Assembly (NCBI GenBank): GCA_017995735.1
Contig: JAGOIG010000003.1
Coordinates: 1 to 33,851, forward strand
Source of the DNA: Candidatus Kapaibacterium sp.
Lineage (GTDB): Bacteria; Bacteroidota; Ignavibacteria; Kapaibacteriales; UBA2268
Direction of reading: 5' to 3'
Length of the DNA stretch: 33,851 bases
The notes below the pieces were generated by a model. That model was given only the letters and a program-made list of their open reading frames with translations. It searched no databases and had not been told where the DNA came from. Of this stretch, positions 24,752 through 32,174 are shown one piece after another. How positions within the stretch are numbered: position 1 is the first letter of the stretch; each line of letters opens with the position of its first letter. The position numbers and the translations under genes were made by a program.

Positions 24752-26041
24752 TCAAAATTCAAAATGAAATCCATATATTAATGAAATTGTAGAACTAATT
24801 TTACTTTTCGCTTCGGGATTAAAGCTTTGTCCTAATAAAAGTTTTGATTCGCTTCCCACTGTAAAGTCTATAGAGTTAGAAATTTTATAATTAGCCAACA
24901 CTTTCAAGTTCCCTATCATTCCACTACCACTAAATCCCGCACCTATCCTTGATGATAAAGTAAAATCATAAAAATCCAATAAGTTTTTTTCATAAAACAG
25001 GCCCGCCCAAATTATTTTTTGTTCATAATTCACTTTACCTGGTGTTCGTATTAAAAATTCAGTTCCTCCACTATTTACTAAAGAGCCAAACACATCTCGG
25101 GAACCTGATTTAATATCAAGAAAGTTCGCCCTATCCACTCCAATTTGAAAATATCCCGTTTCAATACCGATTTTTGAATCTGGATTTAAATTGTATGCAA
25201 CACTTTGAGTGAATGATGAAATTGTAGAATGCGATTTATTTACACCAAATATGGCAATATCAGTGCCTAAAAATGAATTAAGTTCTACTTGTTCCGATTT
25301 TGCAATAGTAGAGATTGCATTTAAAAGTTCTCCGTTAAAATTCTTTATTTGCTGCTTATTGAAAATTAAGATTTCATTTTGGGTTATCATATTTTTTACG
25401 AAAAATGAATTATCCATTTTCAAGTTATTTCTCTGAATATTTTGTGCAAATTGGGCTTCGGTCATATAAGGATTTGACGATAAGGACATTTTATTTGATT
25501 TGTCAGGAGTGGGCTCGGGATTTTCACTGAGCTTTGCAATTCCATCTACTTTTGAATATATTGTTATTTGTTTATTTCTTTGATTCTTTTTAATTATCGA
25601 CTTCTTTTTAATTTTAGAATTATTATCAGAAAGCAAATTCGATATTGTGACTTTTTCATTATTTATTGATTCTGTCAATTTCTCATCATTGTGTTCTTTT
25701 ATGAGATAATGAATGGGATTATCAATATTTGAAAAGACAAGAAATAGCATAATAGCGAGCACTGATGCAAATTTAAATTGGTTCGATTTTTTCTTTCGCG
25801 CAATTTTTTTATTATTATCTGCAATAATTTTATTTTTGATTTCCTCTTTGACATTATCAAAGAATTCCTCTGGAAAATCGACTTCATTTGCATCTTTTTT
25901 AATTTCAAAATCAAAATTGAGCAAAGCATTATATTCTTGCTTTAATGATGGATCTTCCTCAATCATTTTCAGCAATATGGCATTTTCTTCTCGAGTTATT
26001 GTGCCATCAATATATTTAAATATTAATTCAGTTAGATTCAT
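24752..26041 (-). CDS. Membrane anti-sigma factor-like protein with C-terminal beta-barrel-like domain
   Basis: 429 residues. The N-terminus (1-50) has the anti-sigma pattern Y-I-D-G-T-I-T-R-E-E-N...E-E-D-P-S-L without zinc-ligand Cys/His. One membrane helix (about 89-105) follows a Lys/Arg-rich stretch, which predicts a cytoplasmic N-terminus. A polar, Lys- and Asn-rich linker (106-250) leads to about eight alternating strands (255-429) with aromatic ends and a terminal F-x-F, typical of small outer-membrane barrels. The second copy at 30966-32174 shares A-Y-N-x-N-P/I-E-x-G and other motifs. The gene overlaps the sigma gene by 14 nt. The inference is that it restrains the sigma factor and responds through its outer-membrane end. 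Alternatively the C-terminal beta domain may be periplasmic. Confidence 0.72.
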   Translation of the reverse strand: MNLTELIFKYIDGTITREENAILLKMIEEDPSLKQEYNALLNFDFEIKKDANEVDFPEEFFDNVKEEIKNKIIADNNKKIARKKKSNQFKFASVLAIMLFLVFSNIDNPIHYLIKEHNDEKLTESINNEKVTISNLLSDNNSKIKKKSIIKKNQRNKQITIYSKVDGIAKLSENPEPTPDKSNKMSLSSNPYMTEAQFAQNIQRNNLKMDNSFFVKNMITQNEILIFNKQQIKNFNGELLNAISTIAKSEQVELNSFLGTDIAIFGVNKSHSTISSFTQSVAYNLNPDSKIGIETGYFQIGVDRANFLDIKSGSRDVFGSLVNSGGTEFLIRTPGKVNYEQKIIWAGLFYEKNLLDFYDFTLSSRIGAGFSGSGMIGNLKVLANYKISNSIDFTVGSESKLLLGQSFNPEAKSKISSTISLIYGFHFEF

Positions 26042-26591
26042 TTAATTCTTTCACAAGTGGTGCCAATAATTCTTTTAATTTAAGTCGAGCGCGATGAACT
26101 CTGACGAGGGCAGTATTTTTATCAATTTTCAAAATTTCTGCAATACTCTCATAAGTCAAATCTTCATAATCTCTAAGAATTAAGGCTTCTCTGAGCAAGA
26201 TTGGTAATAATTGGATTTTTTCGTTTATAGCTTCTTTCATTCCAATGTTCAAATAACTTCGTGGTTTAAATCCATAATCATCGTTACCAATTTTAACTTG
26301 TCTTTTCTGCTTGCGGAGATAATTAATGCAAGTATTATGCGCAATCGTATATAGCCAATTATGAAAAGTCTCGGGCTTAATATCCATTCTGTGTTCATAA
26401 GCTTTCAAAAATGTCTCATGAAAGCAATCCTTGGCTAGTTCTTCATCTCCAAGCAATTTAAAGCATAATCTGTAGATCATATTTTTAAATCGATTATATA
26501 AAAATTCAAAAGCTTCGGCATCTCCTTCCTTAAACCTTTTGGTTGCTTCTATGATTTTCTCTTGCTCGCTATTTTCATCGCCTTTTTTCAT
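26028..26591 (-). CDS. ECF RNA polymerase sigma factor (copy A)
   Basis: Alternative sigma factor of the extracytoplasmic-function group, 187 residues. Region 2 is clear around 30-90 (Y-N-R-F-K-N-M-I-Y-R, then D-C-F-H-E-T-F-L-K-A-Y). Region 4 is at about 125-175, with R-E-A-L-I-L-R-D-Y-E-D-L-T-Y and the helix-turn-helix I-A-E-I-L-K-I-D-K-N-T. It overlaps the downstream anti-sigma gene by 14 nt, the usual arrangement for a regulated pair. No ribosome binding site is visible. A possible -7 element, TAAATTTG (complement of 26642-26649), lies about 50 nt upstream. Its likely targets include its own operon and perhaps the surface cassette that follows on the same strand. Confidence 0.93.
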   Translation of the reverse strand: MKKGDENSEQEKIIEATKRFKEGDAEAFEFLYNRFKNMIYRLCFKLLGDEELAKDCFHETFLKAYEHRMDIKPETFHNWLYTIAHNTCINYLRKQKRQVKIGNDDYGFKPRSYLNIGMKEAINEKIQLLPILLREALILRDYEDLTYESIAEILKIDKNTALVRVHRARLKLKELLAPLVKELNESN

Positions 26592-26641
26592 TCTCGAACT
26601 TTATCTCAAATATATATACAATTTCGCAACTTGATTTATTA

Positions 26642-26649
26642 CAAATTTA
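26642..26649 (-). promoter_or_regulatory. Candidate -7 element for the sigma A operon
   Basis: On the minus strand the sequence reads TAAATTTG, matching the Bacteroidetes consensus TAnnTTTG. An imperfect -33 (ATTG, 26672-26675) lies 22 nt further upstream. The surroundings are about 90% A/T, so chance matches are common. Confidence 0.25.
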
Positions 26650-26744
26650 GTTATTTTTTTTCTAAAAAATACAATATTTATTTTATTATTTCTTTATTAT
26701 TAAAAAAATTACTAATGAAATTATTATATTTATATAATTTTTAT

Positions 26745-26752
26745 TAATTTTG
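26745..26752 (+). promoter_or_regulatory. Candidate -7 element immediately before the FnIII-like gene
   Basis: TAATTTTG matches TAnnTTTG and ends 5 nt before the ATG at 26758. If used, transcription would begin at or next to the start codon, giving a leaderless mRNA. No -33 TTTG at the expected distance was found. Confidence 0.25.
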
Positions 26753-26757
26753 ATATT

Positions 26758-27186
26758 ATGAAAAAGGCAATTTTTATATTTTCCATTTTACTTTTATCGA
26801 CAGTAGTTGTTTTATTTGCTACTGATAGTTATTTGAGGTCCTTTCGAGCTTCATCTCAAAACACAGACATAATTGTCGAATGGGAAACAACTGATGAATC
26901 TCAAATTAAAAATTTCGACATCGAGCGAACCTCAAATAATCAAAATTTCCAGAAAATTAAAACTCTTGATTCAAAAGGAAAACCAAGTTCCTATCGCTTT
27001 GTTGATGAAGAGGCTTTCTTAAAAAATGGTGATAACTCCACAATCCAAAGTGCCAAAATATATTCTTATAGATTGAAAATTAACTTCACTGATGGAAATG
27101 GAAGTTATTCAGAGCAAATTTCTGTGACTCATCAAACAAGTGGAATTCGCCGAACTTGGGGTATGATTAAAGAACTTTTCAGATAA
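26758..27186 (+). CDS. Small secreted fibronectin type III-like protein
   Basis: 142 residues with a signal peptide (hydrophobic 5-21). The mature part is a single FnIII-like domain recognisable by I-I-V-E-W-E-T-T-D-E near 40-49, followed by F-D-I-E-R-T-S-N and the late Y-S-Y-R-L-K-I-N-F-T-D-G-N-G motif. It ends in a basic tail (R-R-T-W...L-F-R) and has no T9SS sorting domain. The same module normally occurs inside large T9SS cargo proteins, so a free-standing copy is less usual. It is divergent from the sigma A operon across a 166-nt, very AT-rich gap, and is followed 53 nt later by the metalloprotease gene. The function is unknown; adhesion or binding is only a guess. Confidence 0.7.
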   Translation: MKKAIFIFSILLLSTVVVLFATDSYLRSFRASSQNTDIIVEWETTDESQIKNFDIERTSNNQNFQKIKTLDSKGKPSSYRFVDEEAFLKNGDNSTIQSAKIYSYRLKINFTDGNGSYSEQISVTHQTSGIRRTWGMIKELFR

Positions 27187-27239
27187 TTATTATTTTTCTA
27201 CCTTTTTTATTATTTTTGCTTTATTACTTTTTACTTAAA

Positions 27240-28943
27240 ATGAAATTCTATCAAATTTCTCTTTTTTTATTTATTATCCCACTAGTTGTAAATGCAAAGG
27301 TACAGGATTTCGATACACTCGCAAATGATAATAAATGCTTAACCTTCCATAATTCCAATCAAAAAAATAAAATTCTAAAAACATTGTATTATGATTCAAC
27401 GGGACGTCCAATCAATCAAAAGATATTTTTATCTCCTTCGGGATTATTTTTGATACATTATGATACATCAGGAGTTCATTCAGTGGATTTAACTGACAAT
27501 GCTCACAATGGCATCCCTGATTACGTTGATTCTGTTGCTTATTACTGCGATTATACATATCAAAAAGAAGTTGTAGAGTTCGGTTTCCGCTCCCCTCTTG
27601 GAGATAGTTCTATGGGTGGAAGTGATGCTTATGATATTTATCTTTTAAATATTGGTGATAGAGATCTTTATCCAAATTCTAACGGCGTCAAAGATAATGG
27701 CGGAGCGTATGGGTTTACACAAGCTGAGCTTCAAATTAACTCAGGAACAGGTTACGCAAAAAACACGTCATTTATTATAATCGACAATGATTTTTCTCCA
27801 AAGGATTCGATGCTAACAGCTGACAACCAGTTAGTCCAATCATTTAAGGTTTTTGGCTACGATGGTGCAAAGGTTACAATTGCCCACGAATTCCACCATG
27901 CAATACAGATGCGTTATGGATTTGATGATTATACGGGGGCAATAATTGCAGAAATGTCAAGTGTAATGATGGAAATGACTCTATACCCTGAAATCCTAGA
28001 TTATATGCAATATGTACGCAGTTTGTTCAAAAATCCCTCAAAATATCCATTTAGCAAACCTGATGCAAATGTGGGCTATCGCTACGGCATTTTTGCGTAT
28101 TTTTTGCAAAAAAGATATGGGATGGATGCAATCAAAAAAATTTGGGAGGTAATTGGGAATGGTACACCTACATACAGAGCAATAAATTTAGCACTTCAAA
28201 GTTATAATTCATCATTGAACCAAGGATGGAAAGAATTTATTAAAACCATTTATTATACTAATTCTCGAGGCAAAAGCAACCCATATTTTGAAAATGCTTG
28301 GCAAATGCCCGAATTTTCAATACACAATGAAATGATTTTTTCGCCTCCATCTGCATCCTATTCAGGCGAATTATTGCAATATGAAATACGAATGGATAGA
28401 ACAATTATAAATAATCAGCTTCCACTTAGCAATGACACATTGATTGCAATTTCATCAAGTTTTGATACAACTGCACTTTTCAATCAAAATACATATTATG
28501 ATGATTTTAATGCATCAATTTGCAATGATAATGTGCAAGATGCAATACTAATTTTTGATAATTCATCTCGTAAAAAGTATTTTTTCTTATCGAGTATTCA
28601 TAATACTATAGAAGCAGAATTGATTGAGATAATCGGTGAGGAAACAAATGCAATTGATTACGCATTCCCAAGTCCTTTCCGATATAATGATGATGATATA
28701 ATTTATTTCCCTGCCCCTGAGAACATTGAAATTGGGAAAAAAGCAAATATTAAAATATACAATTCAGCAATGAAAGAAATTTATAATAATGATATTTCAA
28801 TATCATCTATTAATAAAAATAGAATCATTGCTCTCGACATTAAAAATACAGTACCTAGATTGAACCTTGAAACAGGAGTTTACATTTATGAAATTGAAGC
28901 AAATGGGGAGCAAAAAATTGGCAAGATTGCTATAATAAAGTAA
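27240..28943 (+). CDS. MXAN_6640-type secreted zinc metalloprotease with C-terminal sorting-like domain
   Basis: Putative secreted protease, 567 residues. A signal peptide occupies 1-19 (V-V-N-A site). The zinc motif H-E-F-H-H is at 216-220 inside T-I-A-H-E-F-H-H-A-I-Q. It is followed by I-I-A-E-M-S-S-V-M-M-E-M with E238 as a possible third ligand, and then Y-M-Q-Y-V, the arrangement seen in the MXAN_6640 family. The C-terminus has F-P-S-P-F-R-Y and G-V-Y-I-Y-E-I-E-A-N-G, resembling a T9SS type A domain. I start at ATG 27240 rather than TTG 27216 because the signal peptide begins directly there. It probably shares a transcript with the FnIII-like gene. No terminator is evident after it. Confidence 0.8.
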   Translation: MKFYQISLFLFIIPLVVNAKVQDFDTLANDNKCLTFHNSNQKNKILKTLYYDSTGRPINQKIFLSPSGLFLIHYDTSGVHSVDLTDNAHNGIPDYVDSVAYYCDYTYQKEVVEFGFRSPLGDSSMGGSDAYDIYLLNIGDRDLYPNSNGVKDNGGAYGFTQAELQINSGTGYAKNTSFIIIDNDFSPKDSMLTADNQLVQSFKVFGYDGAKVTIAHEFHHAIQMRYGFDDYTGAIIAEMSSVMMEMTLYPEILDYMQYVRSLFKNPSKYPFSKPDANVGYRYGIFAYFLQKRYGMDAIKKIWEVIGNGTPTYRAINLALQSYNSSLNQGWKEFIKTIYYTNSRGKSNPYFENAWQMPEFSIHNEMIFSPPSASYSGELLQYEIRMDRTIINNQLPLSNDTLIAISSSFDTTALFNQNTYYDDFNASICNDNVQDAILIFDNSSRKKYFFLSSIHNTIEAELIEIIGEETNAIDYAFPSPFRYNDDDIIYFPAPENIEIGKKANIKIYNSAMKEIYNNDISISSINKNRIIALDIKNTVPRLNLETGVYIYEIEANGEQKIGKIAIIK

Positions 28944-29007
28944 TTTTTAAGATACTAATTTAGATTAAAATATAACCCTATCAATAGATTTCAATAAATA
29001 CCAAAAG

Positions 29008-29081
29008 TACACCCGGAGGGATTCGAACCCCCAACCACTTGATCCGTAGTCAAGTACTCTATCCAATTGAGCCACGGGTGC
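29008..29081 (-). tRNA. tRNA-Arg (anticodon ACG)
   Basis: A complete cloverleaf is read on the minus strand. The acceptor is GCACCCG with CGGGTGT, giving a G1-U72 wobble at the end pair. The D stem is GCTC/GAGT, the anticodon stem CTTGA/TCAAG with loop CTACGGA (anticodon ACG), and the T stem GGGGG/CCCTC with loop TTCGAAT. Discriminator A73 follows. No CCA is encoded, so it is added enzymatically. It lies 24 nt downstream of rpsT on the same strand and is probably co-transcribed. ACG implies deamination to inosine by TadA to read CGU/CGC/CGA. Confidence 0.96.
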
Positions 29082-29105
29082 ATCGAAAAGATATATTTCT
29101 TTTTA

Positions 29106-29372
29106 TTAATTCAGGCTTGGAGACAATTTCTTAACGTAGTGTGCAAGCTTGGATTTTTTATTTGAAGCATTATTTTTATGAATTATGCCTCGTCTTGCTG
29201 TCTTATCAATAATGCTCATTGCTTTACGCATATTTTCTTGTGCCTCCTCATAATTTTTTGATTCACGCACTGAACGGATTGCCATTTTCATAATTCTTTT
29301 ATTTTTTCTATTGTAGATTCTCGCTTTCTGAGATTGGCGAATTCTCTTTTTCGCTGACTTATGATGTGCCAT
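29106..29372 (-). CDS. rpsT: 30S ribosomal protein S20
   Basis: Primary 16S rRNA-binding protein of the small subunit body. At 88 residues it has normal length and is very basic. It shows the usual M-A-H-H-K-S-A-K-K-R-I-R-Q start and the helix-rich K-T-A-R-R-G-I-I-H-K-N-N-A-S-N-K-K-S core that defines S20. AAGGAA is 7 nt before the ATG. The tRNA-Arg gene lies just downstream and an AlbA_2-domain gene 59 nt upstream. S20 is often a single-gene unit with its own promoter. Confidence 0.97.
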   Translation of the reverse strand: MAHHKSAKKRIRQSQKARIYNRKNKRIMKMAIRSVRESKNYEEAQENMRKAMSIIDKTARRGIIHKNNASNKKSKLAHYVKKLSPSLN

Positions 29373-29431
29373 CTAAATTTCCTTTTTTATCTTTATATAA
29401 CTTACAAAATTATGAATTTTTTCACAAATAT

Positions 29432-30082
29432 TTATCTTATTAACGAATAATAATCATGATGAGTATCTGTTGTCATTTGTATTACACCTGCCCTAACTAA
29501 TCTAATTAGCAACCTTCCCGCTCGTCTTCTAGATATATTTACCAACTCAGCATATTCTTGCACAGAAATTCTATCATTCATCTCTAAATATTGAAACAGG
29601 CGTTGCTCCTTTTCGCCAATTCCCAAACGCAAAGGCTTTCCATCTGTTTGAGCTTTCATCAATCGTTTCATTTCACTACTTGCGGGCATTGAATTTTCCC
29701 CAACACGTATAAATACTTGTCGATATTCTTTCCCATCTGTTTCATCTATTAATATAGCTTGATATGGCTTACGGTTTCCTTCCTTGATTGCAACAACCAT
29801 TACATCTTTTCCCTGTATCTCAATTATTTCAATTTCCGGTTTTATCTCGGGTTCAACTGAAAATTTGCACGCTCTTTCTACAATATCAGCTTCGCTCTTT
29901 TCACTTTTTATACCTACAATCGATTTATCATCATCAACTCCTACAAATATGTACCCGCCTTTTGTATTTGCAAATGCGCAAATTTCCTTTGCTATTTTTT
30001 CGGGAGTTTTTAGTTTTCGCTTGAATTCAATTGAGGTTCCCTCACCCCCCTCAATCATTTTTAATACTTCTTGGACATACAT
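29432..30082 (-). CDS. AlbA_2/Schlafen-type putative DNA-binding/ATP-binding regulator
   Basis: 216 residues from the chosen ATG. The N-terminal domain (about 5-130) matches the AlbA_2 (divergent AAA-4/Schlafen) family: E-G-G-E-G-T-S-I-E-F-K, F-A-N-T-K-G-G-Y-I-F-V-G-V-D-D and an R-V-G-E-N-S-M-P segment. The C-terminal part (about 155-216) looks like a winged helix (I-S-V-Q-E-Y-A-E-L-V-N-I-S-R-R-R-A). This layout suggests a transcriptional regulator, though targets are unknown. The frame is open to 30163 and would add 27 mostly hydrophobic residues. I chose 30082 because family members begin a few residues before the G-E-G-T-x-x-E-F-K motif. The longer form would be membrane-anchored. No ribosome binding site supports either start. 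Confidence 0.78.
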   Translation of the reverse strand: MYVQEVLKMIEGGEGTSIEFKRKLKTPEKIAKEICAFANTKGGYIFVGVDDDKSIVGIKSEKSEADIVERACKFSVEPEIKPEIEIIEIQGKDVMVVAIKEGNRKPYQAILIDETDGKEYRQVFIRVGENSMPASSEMKRLMKAQTDGKPLRLGIGEKEQRLFQYLEMNDRISVQEYAELVNISRRRAGRLLIRLVRAGVIQMTTDTHHDYYSLIR

Positions 30083-30226
30083 TATAAAGAGCGCAATTAT
30101 TAATAATATAAAATACGAAAATATGCAAAACGAATTGTTAAAGAATATAAACATTCTAATCATTTAAGAAGGTGAAAAATCATCCGAATGCATAATGTGG
30201 AATGATAAAGTATTATATGATTTCTT

Positions 30227-30964
30227 TTATTTAACTATAGTAATATTGCATATACTATCTGCAAGTTTTCTATCACTTGCTCCATTAAATTGAAATATAA
30301 GTTTATTTTTCTCACTATCTTCAGAAATTGGAGTATAGGATATTTGCAAATTATATACAGAATTGCGATTGACCTGGATTGGAAATGGAGTAAGAATTGA
30401 AAAACTTTTAGTTTCATTTGTAAAATATGCATTTGTAATAGTTATATTTGACTCGCTTGTGTTATGAACTATAATATCCTTTGTGCTCGGATTATTCGAT
30501 TCAAATACTACATTATCAAAATATAAATTTGGCACCTTAGCTTCCAGCAGACAAAATGGATAAAGCAAATCTGCAAAAAGAAGCGTATCTAAATAATAAC
30601 CCGAATTTTTAGCCGTAAATAATATATTTATCTGTGCCTTGGAACTTTCGTTGTCCTTAGGTTCTAATATTATTGGGACAATTTTATTATTAACTGAAAA
30701 TCCATTTTTATTAAAATATAAATTATAATCCCAAATTATATATACCTTATCAAGATTATTTGCAACGTTGATAAAAATAACCACTTGCGAATCTGGATGA
30801 ACAAATCCAAGATTAATATAAGAAGGAGTTGCACTGATTGGAGGATTAAGAAATGGATCCGTTGTTATATCCACATTTCTATTTGCTGGCACATTAAGTG
30901 GAGATTCGCACGAAGCAAGTCCTATTAATAGGAATATCAATAATATGTATCTGAAATTCTTCAT
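30227..30964 (-). CDS. Lipoprotein with ASH/choice-of-anchor-like beta-sandwich domains
   Basis: 245 residues. It begins with a lipoprotein signal peptide (hydrophobic 6-17) ending in L-A-S-C, with the acylated Cys at about 19. The mature part is beta-rich. A pattern like I-N-L-G-F-V-H-P-D-S-Q-V...N-V-A-N-N followed by F-T-A-K-N-S-G-Y-Y-L-D-T-L-L-F recalls ASPM/SPD-2/Hydin-type Ig domains, and a second similar unit follows. The start is fixed at ATG 30964, 1 nt after the anti-sigma B stop; the open frame extends further but would bury the signal peptide. It completes a sigma, anti-sigma-barrel, lipoprotein operon and may be a periplasmic or outer-membrane partner of the barrel protein, which is inferred. 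Confidence 0.75.
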   Translation of the reverse strand: MKNFRYILLIFLLIGLASCESPLNVPANRNVDITTDPFLNPPISATPSYINLGFVHPDSQVVIFINVANNLDKVYIIWDYNLYFNKNGFSVNNKIVPIILEPKDNESSKAQINILFTAKNSGYYLDTLLFADLLYPFCLLEAKVPNLYFDNVVFESNNPSTKDIIVHNTSESNITITNAYFTNETKSFSILTPFPIQVNRNSVYNLQISYTPISEDSEKNKLIFQFNGASDRKLADSICNITIVK

Positions 30965-30965
30965 T

Positions 30966-32174
30966 TTATCTAAAACTAATAGATAATCCTCCGGTAAATC
31001 CATAGTTCAGCGAATTAAAAATTTGGCTTTGGAATTTATATAATAACAATGATGTTTCAAATCCTCCTCGTATCGCCATCTTTTCATTCAGACTATAATT
31101 CAAACCTGCCTCAACTTTCCCAAGCCCTCCAACTTGAGTTGCTCCTGCAAATATTTTTGTATAGGGATTAGCTTTGTAAATAGATGGGATATGTGCAAAA
31201 TAATGATAGTAACCAATTCCTGCATATTGAGCAGTATAGACCTGAATTATCTTAGCATCATTTCCATCAATTTTTCCTGAAAACTTTTGTGTGAAATTCT
31301 CTTGTCCATATTCAATTGATAAAGAGTTCATCGGATTAATATTATAAGCAATATTTAACGAGAAATTATTCAGCATCGGATTACTTAATGGGTCAAGATT
31401 TGATTTTATATTAGGACTTATAAAATTCTTATTAAACGAAATACTTATATTTTCCAAAAAATTATAGAAATTATACGGGTTCTTTCTATTCCCTATAAAA
31501 TCAGGATTATTATTAAGTAATATATTGGATTTGTTAAAATCGCCTTGAGAGCTATATATTGCCCTAGGTAATGGAACAAATTCATCAGGTGTAGTATCTT
31601 CATTAAAAAGATAATCACTCCTATCATCATCTCCACCAATATCAAAAGGTTCTCCCAAGCGATTTTTTGATTGTACTTTGTTCAATAATGCAATTGACTT
31701 ATGCGTAGAAATTGTATTTGTATTTTCGCTTGCAATTGAACTTACTATTGGTGCTGTTGAGTTCTGTATTATTTGTGTCTGATTTGCAATTTTACTGATT
31801 TGGTTATTTTCTCGCTCTGGATTAATAAAATAGCCAATTAAAAACATCAATCCACCAAATACTATTCCCCCCGCAATTGGATTCATCAAATATCTCCGCA
31901 AAAATGCAAGAATTGCAAAAGAAATTGTACCCAAAAAAGCAGTCTTCTTCAAATTGAATTTTACTATCAACTTATCTTTTAAATATGCCGGTGGGGCAAT
32001 CATATCCTGTTTTAACATATTTTGCAAAACTAATGATTGTGTGAATTCTTCTTGCAATGCGGGGTCGTCGGCAATTGCATAAAAGAGCTCTGTCGTTTCA
32101 TCCGGGGGGAGCTCCCCATCCACAAATTGATTAATTTTACTTATATAATCATTATCTCGATTTAATCTATCCAT
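30966..32174 (-). CDS. Membrane anti-sigma factor-like protein with C-terminal beta-barrel-like domain (copy B)
   Basis: 402 residues, same plan as the copy at 24752-26041. The N-terminus has F-V-D-G-E-L-P-P-D-E and A-D-D-P-A-L-Q-E-E-F (16-44), without zinc ligands. Hydrophobic segments lie at about 79-91 and 98-116, separated by R-R. An Asn/Ser/Thr-rich linker follows to about 235, then about eight alternating strands ending in S-I-S-F-R. Shared motifs with copy A are A-Y-N-I-N-P...S-I-E-Y-G (276-290) and E-T-S-L-L-L (373-378). Two hydrophobic segments pose a topology problem, because only an odd number would place the C-terminus outside. The first is short and may be peripheral. It overlaps the sigma gene by 8 nt. 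Confidence 0.7.
   Translation of the reverse strand: MDRLNRDNDYISKINQFVDGELPPDETTELFYAIADDPALQEEFTQSLVLQNMLKQDMIAPPAYLKDKLIVKFNLKKTAFLGTISFAILAFLRRYLMNPIAGGIVFGGLMFLIGYFINPERENNQISKIANQTQIIQNSTAPIVSSIASENTNTISTHKSIALLNKVQSKNRLGEPFDIGGDDDRSDYLFNEDTTPDEFVPLPRAIYSSQGDFNKSNILLNNNPDFIGNRKNPYNFYNFLENISISFNKNFISPNIKSNLDPLSNPMLNNFSLNIAYNINPMNSLSIEYGQENFTQKFSGKIDGNDAKIIQVYTAQYAGIGYYHYFAHIPSIYKANPYTKIFAGATQVGGLGKVEAGLNYSLNEKMAIRGGFETSLLLYKFQSQIFNSLNYGFTGGLSISFR

Noticed and set aside
29784-30167. 127-codon ORF antisense to the AlbA_2 gene
   Set aside because: The minus-strand reading has clear family motifs; the plus-strand one has none.
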